This document shows, piece by piece, positions 18,126-25,929 of a DNA stretch of 64,000 bases. Below the pieces are notes generated by a model that worked only from the letters and a program-made list of their open reading frames with translations, was not told the origin of the DNA and did no database searches. A program made the position numbers and the translations under genes. Position 1 is the stretch's first letter, and every line of letters starts with the position of its first letter. Source of the DNA: JAHEKO01 sp965212505 (GTDB taxonomy: Bacteria > Acidobacteriota > Thermoanaerobaculia > Multivoradales > JAHEKO01); NCBI GenBank assembly GCA_965212505.1, contig OZ243123.1, positions 2,294,001 through 2,358,000 on the forward strand, read 5' to 3'.

Positions 18126-19466
18126 TCAGTCGATGTAGCCGAGCGCCCGGAGCGCGTCGAGATCGTCGTCGGTCAGGTTGGGTGGCGGTAGGTCGTCGGC
18201 GACCACGAGTCCACTGCGCACCGCCTGCAGCCACTCGCGCAGCTCCGGCGACGGCTTGGCGCCCTTGGGCGAGAGATCGTTCTTCTCGAACTCGTCCGAC
18301 GCCAGGTCGAAGAGCCGGCGACGGTTGTCGTTCACCCGGAAGTGTTCCTTCTGCCCCGCTGCAAACCGGCTGACCTGCAGCAGGCCCCGCGCGCGTAGCT
18401 CGGTCTGATCCTCCTGCGGTTCGACCGAGCTCCGATGCGCCTGATGCCAGGTCACCCGCGCCTCGGGGCCCGCCTCGTCGCGGAGCAGCACTCCGGACCA
18501 GTCGTAGCCGCCGAGAAAGTCGGGGGTCTCGAGACCCAGCAGACCGAGTGTCGTCTTGGCCACGTCGATGATCGACGCCGGCTCGGTCACGACCCGCGGC
18601 TCGATCTTCCCGGGCCAGCTGAAGCCCAGCGGAATCTTCAAGGAGTACTCGTAGAGGTTCCTCCCGTGTCCCAGGTAGCCGTGTTCCCCCAGGCTCTCTC
18701 CGTGATCCGAGAAGAAGACCACGAGGACATCCTCCGGAGCCACTCGTTCGTAGACCGCGTCGAGAAGCCACTGGGTGCGGTCGTCGGCATAGGCAATCTC
18801 GGAGTCGTAGTTCTTCGTCGACAGCAGTGAGCCACCGCGCTTGACGCCGATCTGTTCGAAGTACTCGGGCCAGGCCCGATAGGGCGCATGGGGTTCGATC
18901 ATGTGGACCCACAGGAGGAACGGCCGATCGCTCGACTCGAGATGGGTGTCGAGCCAGGCGACCGAACGTGCAACCAGATCGTCAGCGGTCGCCTCGCTCT
19001 TGAGTAGTCCAAACCAACGCTTCCGGTTCAGGATCGTTTCGTAGGTATCAAAATGCTCGTCCAGCCCCGAGAGCTCCGGCTTGAGTGTCCAGTTCCCGAG
19101 GAACGCGGCCGTCTTGTACCCCCTCCGACCGAGGCTCTTGCTGAACGAGAAGAGATTCTCCCGGATCCGCAGGCCGTTGCGTGTGGAGCCGTGCTCGTGC
19201 GGCTGAAGTGACGTGACCATCGACGCTAGTGCGGGCGCAGTGAGCGGCTCGACGGTACGCGCGTTGTCGAAGCGCGCTCCGCTTTCGAGCAGCCGATCGA
19301 GGTTGGGACTCGTGTTGCGCTCGTAGCCGTAGCTCCCCATATTCATCGCCCGCAGCGTGTCGATCGACACGAGCAGAACGTGCGGCTGCGAGGCGGCAGG
19401 AGCGGTCGCCGCGCCGGCAACCGAAGCCAGCCCGCAGAGGAACGCTGCTCTTCCCCACCGTCTCAT
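18126..19466 (-). CDS. Sulfatase-fold (alkaline phosphatase superfamily) exported hydrolase lacking the formylglycine cysteine
   Basis: A 446-aa protein with a signal peptide (about residues 5-25). Family motifs: IDTLRAMNMGSYGYERN at the first metal-binding strand, HMIEPHAPY in the middle, and FFSDHGESLGEHG for the second metal site. At the site where true sulfatases have CxPxR, this protein has LTAPALASM: the nucleophile position is Thr and the Arg is Leu. It therefore cannot be converted to formylglycine and is better viewed as a Thr-nucleophile phosphodiesterase or phosphoglycerol/phosphoethanolamine transferase relative. The substrate is unknown. It is divergent from the next gene with only 43 bp between start codons. 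Confidence 0.82.
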   Translation of the reverse strand: MRRWGRAAFLCGLASVAGAATAPAASQPHVLLVSIDTLRAMNMGSYGYERNTSPNLDRLLESGARFDNARTVEPLTAPALASMVTSLQPHEHGSTRNGLRIRENLFSFSKSLGRRGYKTAAFLGNWTLKPELSGLDEHFDTYETILNRKRWFGLLKSEATADDLVARSVAWLDTHLESSDRPFLLWVHMIEPHAPYRAWPEYFEQIGVKRGGSLLSTKNYDSEIAYADDRTQWLLDAVYERVAPEDVLVVFFSDHGESLGEHGYLGHGRNLYEYSLKIPLGFSWPGKIEPRVVTEPASIIDVAKTTLGLLGLETPDFLGGYDWSGVLLRDEAGPEARVTWHQAHRSSVEPQEDQTELRARGLLQVSRFAAGQKEHFRVNDNRRRLFDLASDEFEKNDLSPKGAKPSPELREWLQAVRSGLVVADDLPPPNLTDDDLDALRALGYID

Positions 19467-19475
19467 GGCGGCGAG

Positions 19476-19481
19476 AATCTA
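19476..19481 (-). promoter_or_regulatory. Putative -10 hexamer TAGATT for the sulfatase-fold gene
   Basis: On the minus strand TAGATT ends 9 nt before the ATG at 19466, with no SD between. It lies 11 bp from the opposing -10 of the neighbour, so the two promoters must overlap. Confidence 0.45.
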
Positions 19482-19492
19482 CCAGAGGCGGC

Positions 19493-19498
19493 TACAAT
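19493..19498 (+). promoter_or_regulatory. Putative -10 hexamer TACAAT for the flippase-like membrane protein gene
   Basis: TACAAT ends 11 nt before the ATG at 19510. The same hexamer precedes selD about 1 kb downstream. Confidence 0.45.
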
Positions 19499-19509
19499 CT
19501 CGCCGGCTG

Positions 19510-20532
19510 ATGACCACGGAATCCAAAACAGCCTCCCGCCAATCTCTCAAGGGCTGGCTCAAGCTCGGCTTCGGGCTGCTCATTCTGGCGCTGATCGTCC
19601 GGTTTGCCGCTGGAGTCGACTGGCGCCTGCTCGGTTCCCGAATGCGCACCGCCGACGCACCGCTGGTTGCACTGACGTCAGCACTGCTCTTCGGGCGATT
19701 GGTGAGCTGGCACCTCCGCTGGGCTCAGGCACTGAACGCGGCCGGTGACCCGACGTCGACAGTTCGCCGGCTCGCCATCCTGTTCGCGTCGGTCATGACC
19801 AATCATGTGGTGCCGTCCATGCGGCTTGCCGGCGGCCTCCTGCGCGCGCGCTACATCGCTCGCGGTGATCTCGGGTTCGGAGAGGCCTACGCCACGGTGC
19901 TCTTCGACACCACCATGCACCACGCCACCAGCGGCATCTTCACCTGGCTAACGGTGGTCGGTGCGAGCTGGGCCCTCGGCTACCGCCTGCCGGCGACGCT
20001 CATCGGCCTCGCCGGCCTCGGAATCCTCTACTACGTCTACCGGCGGCTGCAGCGCGAGGATCCGATGGACGGCGTGATCAAACGCTACCTGCGGGGCCTG
20101 AGCGAACCGGGCGGTCGACTCGCTCCACTTCTCCACCGCGGCCGCGGCCTGACCGAAATGGCCCGTCGCCTGGTCGCCTGCCGCGCCCTCCTGTGGCGGG
20201 TCCCACTGCTCAGCGTGGTCTGGATGACCAGCTCGGTTCTCGCTCAATGGACCCTGTTCGTCGCTCTCGGCGTCGAGGTGGGGTTCTGGACCGCCGCCGT
20301 CTCCATTGGTCTGGGCGTCATCGCGACGGTTCTGACACAGACTCCCGGCGGTATCGGCTCCACCGAAGCCGCGATGGTCGCCGCCTACGCCGCCTTCGGC
20401 GTCGATCAGGTAGACGCTCTGGCAGGAACGCTCCTCTACCGAGGCATCCACTACGCGCTCGTCCTCGGGCTCGGGCTTCCAAGTCTCCTGATCTGCGAGC
20501 TCACCAAGCCGCCCCGGCCAGACGCCGAGTAG
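19510..20532 (+). CDS. Lysylphosphatidylglycerol synthase transmembrane-domain (UPF0104/AglD-like) membrane protein
   Basis: A 340-aa polytopic protein with about eight hydrophobic segments. It has the family features: a GFGLLILALIVRFA first helix, the charged VDWRLLGSRMR loop, MRLAGGLLRARYIAR in the middle and TQTPGGIGSTEAAM near the C-terminus (the P-G-G-x-G-xxE motif of the lysyl-PG synthase flippase domain). No soluble aminoacyl-transferase domain follows, so it is only the membrane half. Relatives are implicated in lipid or glycolipid transfer and flipping; no specific function is assigned. The first ATG after the TACAAT element was chosen as start. Confidence 0.78.
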   Translation: MTTESKTASRQSLKGWLKLGFGLLILALIVRFAAGVDWRLLGSRMRTADAPLVALTSALLFGRLVSWHLRWAQALNAAGDPTSTVRRLAILFASVMTNHVVPSMRLAGGLLRARYIARGDLGFGEAYATVLFDTTMHHATSGIFTWLTVVGASWALGYRLPATLIGLAGLGILYYVYRRLQREDPMDGVIKRYLRGLSEPGGRLAPLLHRGRGLTEMARRLVACRALLWRVPLLSVVWMTSSVLAQWTLFVALGVEVGFWTAAVSIGLGVIATVLTQTPGGIGSTEAAMVAAYAAFGVDQVDALAGTLLYRGIHYALVLGLGLPSLLICELTKPPRPDAE

Positions 20533-20542
20533 CGAGAGCGCG

Positions 20543-20548
20543 TACAAT
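20543..20548 (+). promoter_or_regulatory. Putative -10 hexamer TACAAT for selD
   Basis: TACAAT ends 7 nt before the ATG at 20556, so transcription would begin at or next to the start codon. No SD is present, supporting a leaderless selD message. Confidence 0.5.
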
Positions 20549-20555
20549 CGCGCCG

Positions 20556-21614
20556 ATGGCATTGTTCCGCAAGAAGTTCAGGCTGACCGCCTGCGCTACC
20601 ACCGGTGGTTGAGCGGCGAAGGTAGGTCCAGGGGACCTCTCCGAGCTGTTGGAACCGTTGAGCCGTCTGGCTGCCGCCGACGGCAGGGTGCTCGTGGGCC
20701 CAGAAACCGGCGACGACGCCGGCGTGTTCCAGGTGGACGGCATGGCGCTGGTCGCCACCGCCGACTTCATCACCCCGGTGTGCGACGACCCGCGCCGCTA
20801 CGGCAGAGTGGCCGCTGCCAACTCGATCTCGGACGTCTACGCCATGGGCGGCACAGCCCTCTTCGCGTTGAACCTCTGCTGTTTCCCCGAGAAGGACGTT
20901 CCCGACGGCGTCCTGGCAGACGTGCTCCTCGGCGCCAGTGACGCCGTCACCGACGCCGGCGCGGTGACCCTGGGCGGGCACTCCGTACGAGACGACGAGA
21001 TGAAGTTTGGTCTCGCCGTCATCGGGCGAGTCGACCCTGCGCAGATGCTCACCAACGCCGGCGCTCAGGCGGGCGACGACCTCGTGCTCACCCAACCGCT
21101 CGGCACCGGCGTCCTGATCAACGCCTACAAGATCGACAAGTTGGACGCCGACGGTCTCGAGCCGGCTCTGGTGCAGATGGAGCGCCTCAACGATGTCTCG
21201 AGCCGCCTGGCCGTCGAGCACGGCGCCCACGGCGGAACCGACGTGACCGGCTTTGGCCTGGTCGGGCACGCATTGGGTGTCGCCAAGGCGTCGGGCGTGA
21301 CCCTGGAGATCGACTTCGACCGGCTCCCCGTGCTCGAAGGCTTCTATGAGTTGGTGAAGCGCGGCGTCTCGACCGGCAGCACAGAGTGCAACCGAGACAA
21401 CGTTCAGGGCTTCTTGGACGACCGAGCCGATCTCGAGCGGCGGGAGCTAGAGCTCATCTGCGACCCGCAGACCTCGGGCGGCCTGCTGCTCTCGGTTCCC
21501 CCGGATCGCAGCTCCTCACTCGTCGAGGCGCTGGTCGAAACCGGACACACCGCCGCCAGGGTCGGACGGGTTGTCGAGGGAGCACCTCGAGTCCTCGTCC
21601 GGAGAGCCGGCTGA
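20556..21614 (+). CDS. selD: Selenide, water dikinase (selenophosphate synthetase) with selenocysteine at residue 19
   Basis: A 352-residue protein, counting Sec, when the in-frame TGA at 20610-20612 is read through. SelD makes selenophosphate from selenide and ATP for Sec-tRNA and selenouridine synthesis. The N-terminus reads LTACATTGG-U-AAKVGPG; the family has Cys or Sec exactly here, followed three residues later by the essential Lys (Lys22, equivalent to Cys17/Lys20 of E. coli). After the TGA the frame continues without a break through TGDDAGVFQVDG, ATADFITPVCDDP, NSISDVYAMGG and GGTDVTGFGLVGHALG, all SelD hallmarks. A hairpin lies 11 nt after the UGA. A gene finder would start this gene at 20649 and lose the active site. 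The next gene starts 1 nt after the stop. Confidence 0.92.
20610..20612 (+). other. In-frame UGA selenocysteine codon of selD
   Basis: It is the only stop between 20556 and 21612 in this frame and lies at the redox Cys/Sec position of the family. The flanking residues on both sides align with SelD. Confidence 0.88.
20613..20642 (+). promoter_or_regulatory. Candidate bacterial SECIS element of selD
   Basis: AGGTCC at 20624-20629 pairs perfectly with GGACCT at 20633-20638 around an AGG loop; GG (20621-20622) can also pair with CC (20641-20642) across a small internal loop. The apical loop starts 18 nt after the UGA and has a G in its first two bases, both within the range described for bacterial SECIS elements. 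The energy was not computed. Confidence 0.6.
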
Positions 21615-21615
21615 C

Positions 21616-22686
21616 GTGAGCTGGGTCCTCTACGGCGCCAACGGCTACACCGGCGAGCTCTGCGCTCGCGAGGCGGTCCGCCGGGGCGAGCGCCCAATAC
21701 TCGCCGGGCGAAATCCCGCCGCGGTCTCGGAACTGGCCAACGAACTGGGGTTGGAGCACCGCGTGTTCGGCCTCGACGATCCTGCCGGCCTCGACCGCGG
21801 TCTGCAGGGAGCGACGGCAGTGCTCCACTGCGCCGGACCGTTTGTGCTGACGAGCGCCCCGATGATCGAGGCCTGCCTACGAAACGGCGTGCACTACCTC
21901 GACATCACCGGCGAGATCGCCGTCTTCGAGGGCGCCTTCCGGCTCGACCAACAGGCCCGGGAAGCCGGCGTGACCCTGCTGCCAGGGGTCGGCTTCGACG
22001 TCGTGCCGACAGACTGCCTGGCCGCGTCGCTCGGCCAGAACGTGGAGGGCGCCACGCACCTCGAGCTCGCGTTCTACTCGCACGGCGGCTCGATCAGCCG
22101 CGGCACGATGAAGACCATGATCGAGGGGCTCCCCTACGCCGGAGCAGTTCGCGCCCAGGGCAAGATCCGCCCGGTACCCGCAGCCTTCGACGCGAAGAAG
22201 ATACCGTTCTCCTGCGGCGAGCGCTGGGCGATGACGATTGCATGGGGCGATGTCTCGACCGCCTTCCGCAGCACCCACATCCCCAACATCAGGGTCTACA
22301 CCGGCACACCACCCCGCTCGATCCGTCGCATGAAGCGAATGAGGCCGCTGCTGCCGATCGCCGGCCTCAAGCCGATCAAGCGCCTCCTGCAGTGGTGGGT
22401 TGGTCGCACCGTCACCGGACCGAACCAAGAGGCGCGAGACCGCGGACGTGTCTATCTCTGGGGAGAGGCCCGCAGAGAGGACGGTAGCGGCGTGATCGGA
22501 CACCTCGACACGCCCGAAGGGTACGCGTTCACCGCGCTGGCATCGATCGAGGCGACAAAGCGTGTGGTCCATGGGGGCGTACCGAGCGGCGCGATCACGC
22601 CGTCCTTGGCCTTCGGCGCCGGCTTCGTCCGCGAGCTCGAAGGCGTGGGAGACCTGGCGATCGCCCCCATCGACGCCCCCGCCTGA
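21616..22686 (+). CDS. Saccharopine dehydrogenase-like NAD(P)-binding reductase (trans-acting enoyl reductase family)
   Basis: A 356-aa protein. The Rossmann fingerprint VLYGANGYTGELCAREA is at the very N-terminus, followed by PILAGRN and LHCAGPFV, the typical Sacchrp_dh_NADP pattern. The C-terminal half, with EGYAFTALASIEA, matches mycobacterial-type trans-acting enoyl reductase relatives. GTG 21616 is preferred because it starts right at the fold and lies 1 nt after the selD stop, with GGAGAG upstream inside selD. It is probably a reductase acting on lipid or polyketide intermediates; the saccharopine role itself is unlikely. It is probably transcribed with selD, although no functional link to selenium is evident. 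Confidence 0.75.
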   Translation: MSWVLYGANGYTGELCAREAVRRGERPILAGRNPAAVSELANELGLEHRVFGLDDPAGLDRGLQGATAVLHCAGPFVLTSAPMIEACLRNGVHYLDITGEIAVFEGAFRLDQQAREAGVTLLPGVGFDVVPTDCLAASLGQNVEGATHLELAFYSHGGSISRGTMKTMIEGLPYAGAVRAQGKIRPVPAAFDAKKIPFSCGERWAMTIAWGDVSTAFRSTHIPNIRVYTGTPPRSIRRMKRMRPLLPIAGLKPIKRLLQWWVGRTVTGPNQEARDRGRVYLWGEARREDGSGVIGHLDTPEGYAFTALASIEATKRVVHGGVPSGAITPSLAFGAGFVRELEGVGDLAIAPIDAPA

Positions 22687-22693
22687 GGATCTC

Positions 22694-23842
22694 TTGGCAC
22701 CTCCCCTCGATCTGGTCGCCACCTGCGCCCTCGGGCTCGAAGAGCTGCTCGAGCGAGAGTTGGCAGCGCTCGGTTTCCGCGAGACGCGCCGGCATCGCGG
22801 GGCGATCGGTTTCACCGGCGTCTGGGACGACGTACCCCGAGCGAATCTCTGGCTTCGAACCGCCAACCGTATTCTGGTGACGCTGGCCAGCTGGGCAGCT
22901 GAGGACGGCGACCAGCTGGCAGCCGGCGCAGAGCGGCTGATCGCCGAACGGCGGCGTTCCTGGGGCGGGCTGGACTGCGAGACGCTCTTTCAGCCTCATC
23001 GCACGATGGCCCTTCGCGCGACATCCAGCGGCTCCAAGGTTCGCGACGTGCGATGGGTGACGCTCAAGGTCAAGGACGGCCTCGTCGACGCTCAGCGTCG
23101 CCACTACGGTCGCCGCTCCTCGATCGATCGCCAGCAGCCGGAGCTTCCGCTCCGCGTCTGGCTGCATCGCGACCGAGCGACGCTGCTCCTCGACACCTCC
23201 GGGGAGCCGCTCGACCGCCGCGGCTACCGGGTACAGACGACGGAAGCACCCGTGCGCGAAAACATCGCCGCGGCTTGTGTGCTCGCCAGCGGCTGGGACG
23301 GGCGGGGACCGATCGTCGATCCGATGTGCGGCTCGGGCACTCTGCTCGCCGAAGCCGCCCTCTTTCAGTTGGGTCGAGCGCCGGGCGCGCTCCGCCAACG
23401 GTGGGCCTTCCAACAGTTGCCCCCTTTCGAGGGTCGATCTCAACCGCCCCTGCGCGACGCCCCTCCCACACCCGACCCGCGCCTGGAGCTCCACGGCGTC
23501 GACCTCTCCGAGGTGGCGCTCGACGCCACGCGGCGGAACTTGCAGGCGGCGCGTCTCCTGTCGCACACGAAGGTCACCCGCGGCGACGCCTACGACTACG
23601 CCCCCCCCGCGGGGCCCGGGCTTCTTTTGGTCAACCCTCCCTACGGCGAGCGCATCGACGAGGGCCGTGCACAGTGGCGGCGCCTGGGCGATCTGATGAA
23701 GCAGCGTTACAAGGGCTGGCGAGCCGTGGTCCTGGCCGGCGATGCGGATCGCGGCAAGCACGTGGGACTGCGCCCTTCGCTGCGGCTGCCCGTCCGCAAC
23801 GGACCGCTCGACGCGCGAATCCTGGTCTTCGATCTCTACTGA
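22694..23842 (+). CDS. THUMP-domain class I SAM-dependent rRNA methyltransferase (RlmL/YcbY N-terminal type)
   Basis: A 382-aa protein with an N-terminal THUMP domain (about residues 1-160, LVATCALGLEELLERELAAL) followed by a Rossmann methyltransferase. The latter shows motif I IVDPMCGSGTLLAEAA, a HGVDLSEVALDATRRN segment and the catalytic LLVNPPYGERI (the NPPY motif of N2-guanine methyltransferases). In E. coli the homologous module of RlmKL methylates G2445 of 23S rRNA; this single-domain version lacks the RlmK half. TTG 22694 is taken as start because GAGGAT lies just before it and the family N-terminus begins there. Confidence 0.85.
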   Translation: MAPPLDLVATCALGLEELLERELAALGFRETRRHRGAIGFTGVWDDVPRANLWLRTANRILVTLASWAAEDGDQLAAGAERLIAERRRSWGGLDCETLFQPHRTMALRATSSGSKVRDVRWVTLKVKDGLVDAQRRHYGRRSSIDRQQPELPLRVWLHRDRATLLLDTSGEPLDRRGYRVQTTEAPVRENIAAACVLASGWDGRGPIVDPMCGSGTLLAEAALFQLGRAPGALRQRWAFQQLPPFEGRSQPPLRDAPPTPDPRLELHGVDLSEVALDATRRNLQAARLLSHTKVTRGDAYDYAPPAGPGLLLVNPPYGERIDEGRAQWRRLGDLMKQRYKGWRAVVLAGDADRGKHVGLRPSLRLPVRNGPLDARILVFDLY

Positions 23843-23859
23843 GCGCCCTTGAGCTCAGT
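23838..23859. terminator. Hairpin across the stop codons of two convergent genes
   Basis: ACTGAGC (23838-23844) is a perfect inverted repeat of GCTCAGT (23853-23859) with an 8-nt loop. Each arm contains one of the two convergent TGA stops. There is no T-run, so a terminator role is an inference supported by the similar arrangement at 1566-1589. Confidence 0.4.
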
Positions 23860-25627
23860 CGGTTTCGAAGGAGATCCCCATCTCCTCGATCGGCGCCTCC
23901 CGCCCGGCCCGACGGAAGGCGAGCGCCGCTTCGACCACTAGCCACAGCGCCATCACCAGCAGGATCGAGCCGACCACGAAGAGCGGGCCGGTCCCCTGCC
24001 CCAGGTTTGCCCAGAAGCCGCGCAGATTCGAGAGCATAGCCACGACGGTCGACGTCAGCATGAAGACCATCGGTACGCCGGTGAGCCAGGGGTTCCGCCC
24101 CCGCTGCTTCAGATAGAGGGTGACGGTGAGCAGAGCCAAGCCGGCGAGCAGTTGGTTGATGGTTCCGAAGAGCGTCCAGAGCGCAAGTCCGGCGGGCTTG
24201 CCGTCGATCTCATAGAAGGCGAAGAAGCCGATCACCAGGACCGCCAGAATCGAAGCGACGAAGCGGTTGCCGAGCACTCGGAGGCCCAGCGTCTCGCCGA
24301 TCTCCGAGATGTTGAAGCGCAATAGCCGGGTGGCGCTGTCGAGCGTCGTGAGCGCGAACGAAACGACCACCACGGCGACAAACGCGGTGGCGAGCTTCTG
24401 GTCGACGATACCCAGCCCGGCGATGAAGTGACCCGCGCCGGTGATGAACACGCCGAGCTTGTTTCCGAGCGCCGCCATCGAGCTCCAGTCGGCGTAGGTT
24501 GCGAGCCAGACCTCCCGGGCCGGAACCCCGTCCGCCCCGAGAACGCCAGCCGTACAGGCCAGGACCGCGAGCAGACCGAGCAGGGACTCCCCAACCATGC
24601 CGCCGTAGCCGATGAATCGCGCGTCCTTCTCGTTGGCGATCTGCTTGGCGGTGGTGCCCGAGGAGACCAACGAGTGGAAGCCGCTGGCCGCACCGCAGGC
24701 GATGACGATGAAGACAAACGGATAGAAGCTGGGCGCCCCCGCCGGCTCCGGTCGGAACGCTGGAGCGCCGAACTCGGGCTGCGCCACGAAGATGCCCAGA
24801 TAGGCCAGGAAGAGCCCCAAATACAGGAGCAGCGAGTTGAGGAAGTCGCGTGCCTGAAGGAGGCTCCAAACGGGTAGCACCGACGCAACGAACGAGTAGC
24901 CGAGGAGGATCAACGTCCATCCCGAGCCATCGGGCCAGGCGGCCCGCTCGAGGCCGAGCAGTGGCAGCTCGACGCCCGCCCAGACGGCGGCCAGCATCAG
25001 AACAAACCCCACCGCGGTCGTCTTCCCGAGTGGGAAGTTCCGTCGGTACAACAGATAGCCCATGACCATGGCCATCAGCACCAGGGCGCCGGACGGGAGT
25101 ACCGCCGTTGGGAACGAGGCGGTGTCGGCCAGCGGTTGCTCCGGGTCCCAGCTCGCCGAGATGCTGAAGAGATCCGAGATGACAAACACGAAGACGCCCA
25201 TCGCCAACGCCACCCCGAAGAAGATGACCAGATGGAAGAGCGTCTTGGCCCGGTGACCGATGATGCCCTCGGCGACCTTGCCGATCGACATGCCGCGGGC
25301 GCGCATGCTGACAACCAGCGCGCTGAAGTCGTGTACGCAGCCCACCAGTAGGGCGCCCAACACCACCCAGAGCATCGCCGGCGCCCACCCCCAGATGACC
25401 GCAACCGCGGGCCCGAGCATCGGCGAGAGGCCGGTGATCGACGCCCAGTGGTGGCCGAAGAGGACGTACCGATTTGTCGGTACGTAGTCGATGCCGTCTT
25501 CGAGCTCGTGTGCCGGCGTCCTAACCGTCGGGTCTAGAGAGAAAACCTTTTCCGCCAGGTGCTTCGAGTAGAAGCGATACCCGAGGAAGTAGACCAGCAG
25601 GCAGACAGCGGTAGCGAGAGCAACCAT
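23855..25627 (-). CDS. CstA-family carbon starvation transporter (peptide/pyruvate permease type)
   Basis: A 590-aa protein with about 16 hydrophobic segments. The N-terminus has the CstA signature: GYRFYSKHLAEKVF, then DGIDYVPTNRYVLFGHHWASITGLSPMLGPAVAVIWGW. The HHWASI/GLSPMLGPA segment and HDFSALVVSMRARG are strongly conserved in CstA. At 590 residues it is shorter than E. coli CstA (about 700) but matches the shorter CstA-like group. Family members take up pyruvate or peptides in starved cells. It is a single gene facing away from the peptidase cluster, and no two-component system (BtsSR-like) is adjacent. Confidence 0.9.
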   Translation of the reverse strand: MVALATAVCLLVYFLGYRFYSKHLAEKVFSLDPTVRTPAHELEDGIDYVPTNRYVLFGHHWASITGLSPMLGPAVAVIWGWAPAMLWVVLGALLVGCVHDFSALVVSMRARGMSIGKVAEGIIGHRAKTLFHLVIFFGVALAMGVFVFVISDLFSISASWDPEQPLADTASFPTAVLPSGALVLMAMVMGYLLYRRNFPLGKTTAVGFVLMLAAVWAGVELPLLGLERAAWPDGSGWTLILLGYSFVASVLPVWSLLQARDFLNSLLLYLGLFLAYLGIFVAQPEFGAPAFRPEPAGAPSFYPFVFIVIACGAASGFHSLVSSGTTAKQIANEKDARFIGYGGMVGESLLGLLAVLACTAGVLGADGVPAREVWLATYADWSSMAALGNKLGVFITGAGHFIAGLGIVDQKLATAFVAVVVVSFALTTLDSATRLLRFNISEIGETLGLRVLGNRFVASILAVLVIGFFAFYEIDGKPAGLALWTLFGTINQLLAGLALLTVTLYLKQRGRNPWLTGVPMVFMLTSTVVAMLSNLRGFWANLGQGTGPLFVVGSILLVMALWLVVEAALAFRRAGREAPIEEMGISFETD

Positions 25628-25929
25628 GGTGTGGGAGAGCGAAGGATATCCCAGGAACGAGGCGGCTCACCAAACGGAGTCTCGCGGCTCTGCGATCGCC
25701 ATCGGTAGCCCAACGCGGATCGAAACCGAACGTCGCGGCACCTCCCGGCGACGCCTCTCCGGCTACAGCTCACTAGACCCCTCGACGTGTGCAGGCCTCT
25801 CGAAGTGGCCGGTTCTCTCAGCGTAAACCGAGGCGCCCGGGTCGTACTACCCGGAAGCCGAGAGCCCCGAGCGGCCATCCAGGAGGGCACCTGAGAGACG
25901 GCGATCGCTCAGTCGAAAGATCGCTGGAA
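25628..25929. other. 302-bp intergenic region upstream of the CstA gene
   Basis: Small open frames in this stretch resemble no family I know and have the composition of chance ORFs. The only site I can point to is a TATCCT hexamer (25643-25648, minus strand) 15 nt before the CstA start. The remainder is the 3' flank of the peptidase gene. No hairpin with a T-run was seen. Confidence 0.5.
25643..25648 (-). promoter_or_regulatory. Possible -10 hexamer TATCCT for the CstA gene
   Basis: TATCCT ends 15 nt before the ATG at 25627; there is no SD in between. It is weaker than the other candidates. Confidence 0.25.
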
